NCBI RefSeq assembly: GCF_025602895.1
Contig: NW_026516235.1
Location: 62,001 to 126,000, forward strand
Direction: 5' to 3'
DNA from: Polychytrium aggregatum
Lineage: Eukaryota; Chytridiomycota; Chytridiomycetes; Polychytriales
Length of the DNA stretch: 64,000 bases
Program-made: the position numbers and the translations under genes
Notes under the pieces: generated by a model
Told to the model about the DNA's origin: nothing
The model's database searches: none
The model's input: the letters and a program-made list of their open reading frames with translations, nothing else
Shown: positions 33,401 to 50,800 of the stretch, piece by piece
Position numbering within the stretch: the first letter of the stretch is position 1
Layout of the letters: every line of letters begins with the position of its first letter

Positions 33401-36400
33401 CCATCCCGAAGACTGCCCAACGACGATGCTCGCAGCGAGGACGATGCAGGAGTGGCCACGGGTATTGGCTGCGACGATGTCAAAGAGACACGGGCATCTT
33501 CAAGGGAGGATGTCTGATGCGGCTGGCTGACGGGAAACGCATCTGGCGAGAGGTTGGCATCATGGGACTCGAGGTTGGCCAGGTCGCCTTCGGTCGGTAG
33601 GATCGATCGATACACAACCACATAGGAGTCTTGTTCGTGGTTACTGGATGAGGCCGCGTCTGCGGGAGCTGGCTCGTGCGCCATTCCGGGATGGGAGACC
33701 GACCCGGCCTTTGAGGAGAGGCGCTGCCGGATCTCCAATGCCACAAAGCCTTTCTTGACCTTGCCGATATTGTAGGTGGTGTAGCGGATGATGTTGATTG
33801 GACCTTGGGCAGAGGCAGGAGGATACAAGAGCGAGCGTAAGTATTGATACGGAGAGAGTTACGATCCGAGCCATGGCGGGCAACATTTGCGGCAAATGGG
33901 AATGATGGGTCTGCATCCACCGATCTAGACTCACTGATGTGTCGCAGGATCGTTGTTTTATCGTAGCTTTCATCGACGTGGCGCATATGCTCGGGATTGC
34001 TCAGTATCTAACAGTCAGCGAGGACGGGCTCAGGGTCAAACAACTTGTCCGGCGGTGACAAAGTGTGGTGGCAAAAGTCCCATAGAATGTGGCGTGCATG
34101 CTGGGCCATAATCCGGAAGCAACCAGAGTCGTCTGGGTGGCGAGGACACTTGCAACGAGGACACTTGCAACGAGGACACTTGCGACGAGGACACTTGCGA
34201 CGGAGATAATTGCGACGAGGATAATCGCAACAGGCAAGACACACGCCGGCCATCGATGGACTCACCGAAAACACACTGGCGGCATCGCACGCAATCCGGA
34301 GAAAGACGCGAGTGACCTCGCCGACTTGGCCGTTGACGGCGACACGCTTGCGCTGGATATGAACGCCGCCCCGATTCTTGATGGTCTTCCAAACAATGGG
34401 GCCGATGGCGCTGGTCGCGGCAGGGGTGGTTGAGAGATTCGAGGCGTCGACGAAGGCTGCCTTACCATCACCTCGGTCATCCTCGCGGGCGAGCTGGATG
34501 AATGGGGGCACAAGCGATTCGTTGTATTCCAACACTTCTTGGGCATCCGCTGGGCTGGGTGAGTCGAGGGCGAAGGCTATGCTGTGCAGGACATCGGGAA
34601 CAACCCATGGGGTCCACGGCTTGGGATTGCTGCGAAGAAAAGCCGAGCGGTTCTCCCACAGGGTGCCGTTGTTTGGAGTGCGACGGCTGGGGCTGCCCGC
34701 ACGCTTGAACGAGCGCTCGGACTTGAGCTTGGTCGTCTGGCCTTTTTCTCGAGCAATCTCTTCTTCCAACGAGGGCGCCATCAGCGGCATAAAAAAGATA
34801 CGCCAAGAGGGAAGCACCCAGAGCTCCAGGAACATCTTGCGGACAATCTTGCCCAGAACCCTGTTGACCATGTCGCGCAGCATCTCGCTCTCGCCAAGGG
34901 TGATGGGAGAGTCGACCGTGAAAGCTGCCCCGGGGTCTTCGGCAAAGGTAATGGCGAGCATGTCCGACCATTTTTCCGAAGGACATCGCAGTCGAAGCTT
35001 GAGAATGACCAGTCGAACCCGAAGCGATAGAAATGTGGCGTTGGGAAGGATCGAGATGGTGTGCAGTTAGCTCGGAGCTGTCGACACTGTGGATTCCAGC
35101 AAGAATGCACGTAGCATTCGCAGCAAGTGCAAAATCGAGCATTGACGAGGAGCAGAGCGGTCCTGGAGCAGCTGAGAAGAATCCCAATCGAATCCGGGCG
35201 GATGGGCCGGTGCTCCTTTGATAGCAGCAGCTGGTGTGGTTGTGAGATAGTTACCTTTCCTTCCAAGCTACTGAGTGTAACGCGGACAGGGATAGTGATG
35301 CCTCCGACCAGTGTCGCCTGGATGCCAATGGACGCACCGCCAGTGTATTTCATGTCCAGCTCGATGGTCTTTGGACGAAAGTGCGTTGGTTATAGCCCGC
35401 ATCCATGAACAAATGAGACGAGCATAATTAGCGCGCGAATATAGGCTGCTGGTGAGGAATCAGTACTCCTGCGAGTCAGCTGGCGTCTGGTAGGAGACCC
35501 CCACTAAACGGCGATGCCGACATGCCAAAAGATCGCCCAAGACACCACCCGACGACGTCGACTCACAACAGCATGATCTTCGCTGACGCCCTTGATGAGT
35601 CGAACTCCAGAGACATCGGGGGCATGGTCTCCGAGAGAAAGCTCACATATGTTGATGTACGACTGAGGAGAGTGGATGCATGGAAGCGGTTGGTGCCGGT
35701 GTTGATGACGGATTGATCAATGTTGAGCCGGATACCAGGATATGTCCAGACACAGACGACATAGGTTAGGAATGGGACCATGTCGGCGTCCAAGTACCGG
35801 ACGAGAATGACACATGGCGGAGGATATAAATGATGCAAAGGTGGAGAAGAGCAGCGTCGATCCATGCAAAATGTACAGAGAGAATGCAACTAATCCGGTC
35901 GTGTGATGAATTTGGTGATGGAGGTCGACAGAGCAGACCGACAAGCAGCCATACACATCCGCATGCAGGCAGACGGCGTGGAGTATCGAGTGGCACGAGC
36001 AGTCAGCGAGAGCACAACTACGGCTGCTTACGACATAGGTGTTGCCCTTGAGCTTCATGTTCATCTTTTTCATCATTTTTTCCTTCATATTGGTCTTGAA
36101 GGCCTCCTCGTTGCGCAGCGCCAGAAAGAAGCGGTGGGCGAGGACATTGGCCCAATGACAGGTCTCTGTTGCAGACGCATACTCGGGCTCGGGAGGCGGC
36201 AGATCCTTGGCCGCGGCGGGAGCGGCAGAGGGCCGGGGAGGAATTAAGACATCGTCGTCGGCCGGAGTCAAGGCCTTGGCGAGGAACTCGAGAATGCCGG
36301 TCGGATAGTTGTCGGTCGGGATGTCCTTGTGGATTTCGACGCCGCTAATGATGGCGGGAACATACTGGGAGATTCGGGTGCGGGGGTCGAGCAGGAACTT

Positions 36401-36529
36401 GACGAGCTTGTAGATGATCAGAGCCTCGACCAAGACGACAATGACGATCCCAAAGAAGATGCCACGGGCATAGTAGGAAAGCGCCGTTACGGAATCGAGG
36501 GCATATCCGATATCGGCAGAGGACACCAT
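30442..36529 (-). CDS. Membrane-anchored SMP-START-GOLD-GOLD lipid-transfer protein
   Basis: Six exons on the minus strand: 36032-36529, 35567-35662, 35255-35368, 34266-34997, 33935-34007, 30442-33803 (1624 aa, all phases consistent). An N-terminal membrane segment, FFGIVIVVLVEALIIYKLV, spans about residues 25-43. An SMP-like domain covers about 118-290: ETCHWANVLAHRFFLALRNE, ICELSLGDHAPDVSGVRL, ELDMKYTGGASIGI, LRLRCPSEKWSDMLAITFAE. A START domain runs from about 425 to 745: IKNRGGVHIQRKRVAV, then VF joined by splicing to ILSNPEHMRHVDES, later VHIYGYYIEPQG. Two GOLD-like beta domains follow: ELAWQFMVDTEQPITFGIYF at about 1030, and LLRWDFSTGGYDIMFGIVF at about 1225 completed by GKYGVYYLVYDNSSS near 1585, with a ~330-residue low-complexity insert. 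SMP proteins work at ER contact sites and START binds lipids or sterols; combined function is inferred. Confidence 0.85.
34141..34231. repeat. 15-bp minisatellite in an intron of the SMP-START gene
   Basis: Six copies of a 15-bp unit, cgaggacacttgcaa, with ordered changes (tgcaa to tgcga, then gataat), within intron 34008-34265 that interrupts the START-coding region. Confidence 0.95.
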
Positions 36530-36630
36530 GAGCCTAGAAGACGAGATGGAAGGATATGGGGATATGGGGTTGTATGTGAGGATATGCGGATGTGAGCAGC
36601 GCAGACCAGCACAATGAGGCCGGAGACGGA

Positions 36631-36692
36631 GAGCGATGCAGCGAGAGCGATGCAGCGAGAGCGATGCAGCGAGAGCGATGCAGCGAGAACGA
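36631..36692. repeat. 15-bp tandem repeat (gagagcgatgcagc)
   Basis: Four near-perfect copies of gagcgatgcagcgag upstream of the lipid-transfer gene start. Confidence 0.9.
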
Positions 36693-37040
36693 TGAGGGCA
36701 AAGTCCACAAGCGTCCTCATCTGCATCAAAGACTCGTCGCAGACCAGGGGGCTCTCCGTTTGGCCGAGCGTCCGGGAGACGGTGCTGGGCCGGCGATCAT
36801 ATGACGGCAGACATGGCTGGCCGAGCGACAATACGCAGAAAGACGCACCAAGGGGTTCTGGATGTTGGGCGTCCAGGGGCGGTTGCGACGGGGGCAGAGC
36901 GGACTCGGAGACAATCGAGATGGCGGCGGGCTGGGCAAGAGCGCTGGAGGGTGGAGAGAGAGAACGAGGGAGCAGTTCTGGGGAGCCAATCGTGCGACGC
37001 CAGCGCCCCAAAAGCCAAAGCCGAACAAGTAACGGCCCTA

Positions 37041-37108
37041 GCGATGCCTTGGCGATGCTTTGGTGATGCCTTGGCGATGCTTTGGTGATGCCTTGGCGAT
37101 GCTTTGGC
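37041..37108. repeat. 21-bp tandem repeat
   Basis: Three copies of gatgccttggcgatgctttggt, itself made of two related half units (gatgccttggc / gatgctttggt). Confidence 0.9.
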
Positions 37109-37432
37109 AGCCGGACATGCACATTCCAGCGACCACCCCGCCCCACACACCAGTCCTCGATAGCAACGGCGCCACCATCGCCCACATCGCAGAGTCGCTG
37201 ATTGCCCCGGATAGGCGCTCCGCAGCGGTACAGCGCGGTGAACAAAAACGGAACGCATCGTCTCATTCGGACAAACACGGCGTAGTCGGATCATATCACA
37301 CCCGGCCGACAACGGCCAAGTGGGTCAAATCATTTCCCTGTGTGAGAGAGGTGACAGCGCAAAGAGCAATATCGCAGGAGGACCTCGGCGAGGGATATCA
37401 TGGAGTTCGGGGGCCATCAAAGTCGTCTGATT

Positions 37433-37548
37433 CACACAACCCACACAACCCACGCAACCCACACAACCCACACAACCCACACAACCCACACAACCCACAC
37501 AACCCACACAACCCACACAACCCACGCAACCCACACAACCCACGCAAG
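37433..37548. repeat. 9-bp tandem repeat (CACACAACC)
   Basis: About thirteen copies of cacacaacc in strict 9-bp register, with a few cacgcaacc variants. Strongly strand-asymmetric: only A, C and rare G on the plus strand. One plus frame would encode HNP repeats and one minus frame GCV repeats, but neither belongs to a supported gene. Confidence 0.95.
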
Positions 37549-38515
37549 TCATCCATGTCTGAAAGAATAAGTTCGCTGTCATGTCCAGCGAAGGCGTCGG
37601 TCGTGAAGCAGCAACCGCAGAAGCACTGCCCCGCAGCAAGCCAACAGCGACTGTGGCTGCGCCGAGACGCGCGGCGATTGGCTGGCCGCCCCACCCTCGC
37701 CACATGACCGACCCAGCCCTTGCCCCAGCCCTTGCCCTCGCTGCAGAATGAATTTCATCAGCGCCTTGCGCAGCCCCTTTTTTTTGCCCCGCTTGCGTTC
37801 GTGTGCGGGTCCCGCCATCGCATTCCCGTCAAAGGCCAAAGCGGATCGCCTGCCTTTCGCCAGCGAGTATCAGCTCGATCCCCCCCGAGCAACCGGACCA
37901 AGCAACCCATCGTCGAGCGTGCTGAGAACCAGCAGCCTGGAGGTACTCGGATCCTCACCATCACGCCTTCCCCCCGCCGCGCTGCTGTTCCATGGATCCT
38001 GCTGCGTTGGCTCGATCTGCCTCCATCATCCGCGCCTGCACATCCCTCCCGTCCTGCACTTGCACTATCGCCAACCGAGCATCGTCTTGGTGTTGATCTG
38101 CCTTCGTCCCGTCGTCGCGGCGTCACCGTACTGGATCTCTCTGCTCTATTGCTGATCATCTTCCTCTGATACACACCCGCTTTTACTGGATTCGCTGTTC
38201 TGCGACTCAACCCGATCCTGCCAACTCTGCGTCCAACTCGCACATTGTGCTGGCCCGGATCGACATCGGCCTCGATTCGATCTACCGCATCGCGACACGG
38301 CTTGCTTTCGGCTACTGATGTGCTTCACGACGTCACCCCGAACGATCACTGGCATGGCAATCCACTCGGTACTCACCACTCTTGGTATCGATGCCGACTT
38401 CGCCCACTGTGCCTGTCTCGGCTGGGCCTGTCTCTCGGTGGCGACCTGCTGCAACCGTACGCCCCCCCCGTTGTGGGACTATCTTGCTCTTTACCCAATC
38501 CTGGGATCCAGCACC

Positions 38516-40912
38516 ATGTCCACTTTGCACATTCTGTTTGAAACTGCCTCGGGGTATACCCTGTTTGAGCGGCTGGAGGCCGAGGAGATCGGCCAGGAGC
38601 TTGAGGAGGTCCAGCAGGCCACCGTCGACTTTGCCAAGTTTGGCAAGATCATCAAGCTCAAGTCCTTTGCGCCCTTCAAGTCGGCTGCCCATGCCCTGGA
38701 AAACATGATGGACGTTTCGGAAGGTACACACGACCGATTCTGCTGTTCTTGCTCGATCCACCAAAGCCGGGCCTCGGCTGCCCGTGATGTTTCGCGAGCC
38801 GTACTGTTTGCACACCAACGCCTTGTCTCGGTCTGTCTGGCTCGGCTTCCTCATACCTTGGGTACGCCTGAGCGTCTCGCACCTCGGCTGAACTGACGCT
38901 GCCGACATTGAACCGATCCTTTGGCAGCCGTTGTCAACCCTCATCTGAAGGCCTTCCTGGAGATGAACCTGCCCAAGGCCGGCAAAAAGGCCAAGGTGCA
39001 GCTCGGCGTCTTCGACAAGAGCTTGGCTGGTGCCATCAAGACCGAGCTCGGAGTCGACTGTGTCAGCAACGACGTTGTCCTGGAATTGATCCGTGGCATC
39101 CGACTGCACGCTGAAAAGTTCCTCAAGCAACTCAAGGAAGGCGATCTGGGCCGAGCCCAGCTCGGTCTTGGCCATTCGTACTCGCGTGCCAAGGTCAAGT
39201 TCAACGTCAACCGTTCCGATAACATGGTTATCCAGGCGATCAGTCTGCTGGACCAGCTTGACAAGGACGTCAACACCTTCTCGATGCGCATCAGGTAAAT
39301 TTAGTGCTTGACTGCCGCCTGTTGTCTGGGAGCGGGAGCAGCTGGGAAGCTGTCGATGGCAGCCCCCCCCCTCTGTATCATTGAGATTCTCATCGTGGCT
39401 GCCATCACAATCATGCAGGGAATGGTATGGATGGCACTTCCCCGAGCTTGTCCGTATCGTCAACGACAACTACATCTACGCCAAGCTGGCCAAGTTTATC
39501 CGAAACAAGAGCGACCTCTCCGAGGCTCAGCTGGAGCAGCTCGAGGAAATCTCTGGCGATCCCAGCAAAGCCAAGCAGATTCTGGATGCTGCTCGTGCCT
39601 CCATGGGTGAGTTTCGGATTTACCGGGCGTGAACAGCCTCGATTCATTGAAGGCATCGACGACTCTGGATACATGCGTCGTCGTTGCGACCGTCGCCGTG
39701 CCACCGTGTCGTCTGCCCAAATGTCGAGCTCCACACCGCCCACACCACGCGTGCTGACACTTCCATCTGATCATCATACTACTACCACCCATCGGCAACT
39801 GCGAATGGCTGCGGTCAATAATGTCAATAATGTCAATAATGTCAATCGCGCCGCCATGATGCGATCTTTCCGACGGCGGTGCTCACTTCAACCTGTTCGA
39901 CGACACGACGATATTTGCTGCCAGGCACGGACATTGCCGAGATCGACATGCTGAACATCGAGAACTTTGCCGACCGAGTCATTGCCCTCACGGACTATCG
40001 CAAGCAGCTCCACGGATACCTTGTCAGCAAGATGCATGTGATTGCTCCCAACCTGTCCTCTCTGATCGGAGAAATGGTCGGCGCCCGTCTGATTTCTCAC
40101 GCCGGCAGCTTGACCAACCTGGCCAAGTACCCTGCGTCGACCGTGCAGATCCTCGGTGCCGAGAAGGCCCTCTTCCGCGCCCTCAAGACCCGTGGCAAGA
40201 CGCCAAAGTACGGTCTGATCTACCACTCGTCCTTCATTGGCCGCGCCGGCCAGAAGAACAAGGGCCGCATCTCGCGCTTCCTCGCCAACAAGTGCACCAT
40301 CGCCTCCCGCATCGACTGTTTCCTGGACAAGCAGACCTCCAAGTTCGGTGAGCTGCTGAAGGAGCAGGTCGAGGAGCGACTCAAGTTTTACGAAGAGGGC
40401 GTGACTCCCCGAAAGAACGCCGAGGTCATGGCCAAGGCGCTGGCGAACGCCCGGTCCGAGGGTGATATGGATCTCGACGACGACGATGAAGCAGGTTCGT
40501 GGTGGGCCATGTGACAATCCTGCTGGTCCCTTCTCCCCTCCCCGCTTGCGTGAACGTACCCCTTGAAGCCTGCGATAGCATCCGATAATAATATTGCGAC
40601 AACCATTCGTGTTTGGCTGAAACAGAGGAGCCCAAGGCCTCCAAGAAATCTTCCAAGAAGGATGTGGACACTGAAATGGAGGATGCCACTCCCAAGAAAA
40701 AGTCCAAGAAGGACAAGAAGAAGGCCGCCGATGAGGACGAGGCCGAGGAGAAGGACAAGAAGAAGAAGAAGAAGAGCAAGGACGCTGCCGAAGAAGACAC
40801 TGAAGCTGCGGACAAGTCGGAGAAGAAGAAGAAGAAGAAGAAGGATGCTGAGGACGACACCGAGGCGCCGTCAGACAAGAAGGAGAAGAAGAAGAAGAAG
40901 AACAAGGAGTAG
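38516..40912 (+). CDS. NOP56: Box C/D snoRNP core protein Nop56
   Basis: Five exons: 38516-38723, 38928-39294, 39419-39606, 39925-40494, 40626-40912 (539 aa). The N-terminal domain starts [20 protein letters not shown] and continues with [10 protein letters not shown]. The coiled-coil region holds [20 protein letters not shown] and [11 protein letters not shown], rebuilt by splicing. The Nop domain carries the highly conserved [40 protein letters not shown] and [20 protein letters not shown]. The C-terminal exon is a Lys/Glu-rich (KKKSKKD-type) tail typical of nucleolar Nop56/58. ISHAGSLT and the N terminus favour Nop56 over Nop58. It guides 2'-O-methylation of rRNA with Nop1, Nop58 and Snu13. 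Confidence 0.97.
39815..39846. repeat. 9-bp repeat in Nop56 intron
   Basis: Four copies of gtcaataat within the 39607-39924 intron of the Nop56 gene. Confidence 0.85.
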
Positions 40913-41426
40913 AGTCATGCCCAGGACTGATGTGCTGTTCTGTTGTATCGACTGTCGCCCTCCTTTCAATGACCTTGGCTCGCCATCTTTCGCATTTTGA
41001 TATATTGTCCGGTCCGAGAAGCTGCGCGGAGATCGATGAAGAGGAGAGGAAGAGCAGGAGCAAGCCAGGAGATGCCCTCGCAGCAACAATATGTACACGG
41101 CGACTTCCCCTTTGTCGCACCATCCGCATCCAAACTCGCACTCTTTCTCGACCCATGCCTCCCCGCCACCGCCTTCTCCATCTTGCATCGTATGTTTCTC
41201 AGTTGCAGCCTTCCAAAGAAATATTAAATCCAAAAACAAAATCAAAAGGGAAACTGCGCCATTTCCAACTAGTGGGCGGTCTGCGCCTGTGATTCTGTCT
41301 AGCGAACAGAATTCGCAGTATTTCAATGTATTTGCAAAGGCACTGGGAGCGGATGCTCGGATTGCGTCATGGTGGGTGAGAGGAGGGGGTGCGGGGAGAA
41401 TCGAGCAGCAGAAGGAGCAGAGTCGC
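40913..41426. other. Convergent intergenic region
   Basis: Between the Nop56 and Smc3 stop codons. An A-rich stretch at 41220-41250 is compatible with a polyadenylation region. No gene was seen. Confidence 0.45.
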
Positions 41427-47851
<6,425 letters not shown>

Positions 47852-50800
47852 CTAAAGCTGATAGCGCGACTGAAGCTTGGAGGCGACAACGGGAGGAATA
47901 GACTGAAGGAACTTGGTCCACTGCTCGTCGCCCATGTTGGTCTTGAATTGGTGGAGCAGCTGTGCAGAGAGAGGGGGCCACGAGAGGGGATCGGGTTAGT
48001 GATGCAGAGAACAAACAAAAGTCAACCCAAGCCAATCATCCACCACTTTTCCCATCATCCTTCTGCGTATCCACTCTTCGATCGACTCTGTCCATCACCC
48101 AGCACATCCAGTCCAAGAAACCCCTCCGGAACGACCAGATGAAATGGCAAAAATGGGGGGGGGGAGGATACACATGCCACACTTACGCGGCCAAAGTAAT
48201 CGTTCAACTCGGGAGAAACACGCTGCCACAACGAGATGGCCTCGCAAAAGTCGAAGAAGCGCTGCAGAAACAAGGAGGCTGGTCAGTGCGTGCATGATTT
48301 GGTCACTCCGTCGTTTGTTCAAAGCACTGGCGCCGAAAAGACACCGCCGATAGCCTGGCATCGTGCACTCTTACTTCGTGGACACCAGCGGGGTTGGTCT
48401 CGACCATCTTGCACAGGCCCATGAAGGCGCTCTCCTTCTCGAGGTTGTCTCGGATGTCTTTCAGAGCCTCGCACCTGCGTGGGAACAATGTGTCAGATTC
48501 AGGTAGTTGAGAACAGGGATCACAAGATCAACACCATCGAGCAGAGCATTGCGGGACTACGCCCCCTCTCCCCACAACCTCCAGGCTTGCGATGCTTACC
48601 ATCGGTGGATGAAGACGGCAAGATGAGGTGCAACCATGGCGGGGCAGACCAGGCCGAGTCTGCCAACGGTGATGGCCGCGTTCTCGAGGAGGGTCTTCGG
48701 GGTCGTGTGGCCGTTCAAGAGCGGGATAAGACGGCCCAAGAGCTCGTTGACCCAGGGTTGCATTTCAGCCTCTGCGACGCAGATCGGTCAGAGAGATGCA
48801 GTCAGATCAAAGCCGCTAAGACGTTGCTGGACTAATGGTTGAGTTCGCCCACGAGCTGGCAGCCCCAACTAGATACTCACGGTACTGCAGGGCAATTTCG
48901 CCTGCGGCCCAGGCGGCGTTGTTGCAGACCGACACGCGAGTGGGATCGCTGACAGGATCGATCTGCTGGATCAGCTCGGGCAGGAACTGGTTCAGGTGCG
49001 GCTTGATATGGCCAAAGGCCGAAATGGCCAGGTCGCCAAGGAGGGCATAGGCACTCTGGCGCACTTCGGGGACGGGATCCTGGCCGTACGTTAAATGGTG
49101 CAGATGTGAGTGGTGACGACGGGTGCTACTGCTCGACGGGGTGCTATTGCTCGACAATGGGCAGCCACGAACTGGACTCGCCGTGATGCAAGCCGACGGG
49201 GATACCTTGATGCAGTGCAGGAGAATGGTGATCACGAGCTGGCTGTTCTGCGCAACAAGAGGCTCGACCATGACGTTGAGGCCTTGAGCGACGCCGCTCA
49301 GGAGATCGAGCGACACAATGATAAAGTCCTTGTTGACCTCAATCTGCGAGGGGTCGTGAGCAGCCAACTAGAGCGACAACCATGCGTTAGCACATGCACA
49401 GGGCAGCCGTCCGGAGGGCACGGCAATCACATACCTGCAAACGGTGCAAGTTGGTGCTGATGATGTTGAGGCATCTCTGCCACACAGGAGGAGAGAACGG
49501 CCCAAATGAGCCACCGAGGGCAACGGCGACTGACGAGAGACACTGCAGCGAGCCAAAACAAGGGACGGAGAGTGGTTAGTACTTTGTCACGTTTGCCCGA
49601 AGCGAGCGCACGACATCCGGCTGGAGTTGCGACCGTACCTCCAGCAGAGGGAAAATATCCCGATCGTCGTCGTTGATGGTATCCCATTTAGCAATCAGGG
49701 GCTGCATAATCACGCCGGCGTAGCGCTCGTTGCTGAGGGCAGCACCGACAGAGTCGGCAAGAGTGCCCACAGCATCGTACAAGATCAAGAGGTTCTTTTT
49801 CTGTTTCGACAAACATTCAGAGAGTTAGCATCACGGGACGGAACGAGCCAGTGCTGTTCAAGAGAGCTCGGATGGTGCACCTGGTACAACTGGAAAGCGT
49901 GGGTCAGGGTCTGCAGAATGATGTCGAGGTGAGGGATGAGGTAATCGCCGGCTTCCTCCTCAAGAGTGGCAAAGGCACTGTGGGTGGACATTGGTTCGTT
50001 AGTTTTGCTTGCTCGGTCGCTCGCTAGGCACAGGCGAGCCAAGCGTCGAATCAGCTGCAGCTCAACACAAACCTGCACCCACTCTCCTGGACACGCTTGT
50101 TCTTGTCGAGAACCATGTGGAGAAGCTGCAGAACAGCGAAACGAAGGAGTCAGGACAAGCAAAGGGTCCCCCTCTCGATGCAGGCGAGCCAAGTTTCTTC
50201 GCCTGCTACGATTGATGTCATTCGCATCAGCCGTGGTGCTGGTGGCGATCTGAGTCGGACGCAACGTACTCCCTGGAGCATGGGCACGAAATAGGCGGAG
50301 TGGTGGGCCTTGGGATCGACGCCTTCGGGAATTTCAACGACCCACTTTGAGTAACGGCCCAGGGTCCAGCATGTAATCGCACGGACAAGAGGCTATCGAT
50401 CGCAACGAACGGGCAACAGCCAGGCAGTCAGTAAAGCGGCGCCGAAATACGATTTAAAGAAAACTCAGCGCTGGTAGCGTCTGGACAGCGGCAACAAGCC
50501 AAGCTTCATTGTTGGAGCAGCGAATGGTTGTGCCGCAACATCAAGATCTGCTTCGCACAACAGCAAGCTCATGCGCATCAGAGTCGCGACATACCTTGGG
50601 GTGCAGCAGCTGCTGGAGCAGGAAGGGAATCAACGCAGGGAGGTGGGCAACCATGCCGTCTTGGCAGCCTATTGTGGATGGGAATGCAGCGACGGTCAGT
50701 TCACCATCTCGAGGAACTTTATGGTGCAGCGCGAGCCGCTTGGCTCTAATTGGCCGCTGTTCGGGAGTGGTGAAGTATACACGCGGGAAATAGGCGTGCT

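Larger units (their letters stand above)
36530..38515. promoter_or_regulatory. Long divergent intergenic region with three tandem-repeat arrays
   Basis: About 2 kb between the start codons of the lipid-transfer gene (-) and Nop56 (+). It contains three separate tandem arrays, listed individually. A minus-strand frame at 37579-37839 starts MAFDGNAMAGPAHERKRGKK but has no family match and no clear exon partner, so it is not called a gene. The stretch 37960-38510 is pyrimidine-rich and probably holds the Nop56 promoter and 5' UTR. Confidence 0.5.

Noticed and set aside
34141-34231. CRISPR-like array
   Set aside because: Units are directly adjacent with no unique spacers, lie in an intron of a eukaryotic gene, and no cas genes occur.
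37325-37705. Frames encoding GCV or HNP repeats
   Set aside because: Produced only by the 9-bp DNA repeat; no conserved flanks or splice partners.
39888-41156. 422-codon minus-strand open frame
   Set aside because: Antisense to the Nop domain and the Lys-rich tail of Nop56; its serine-rich runs come from the AAG repeats.
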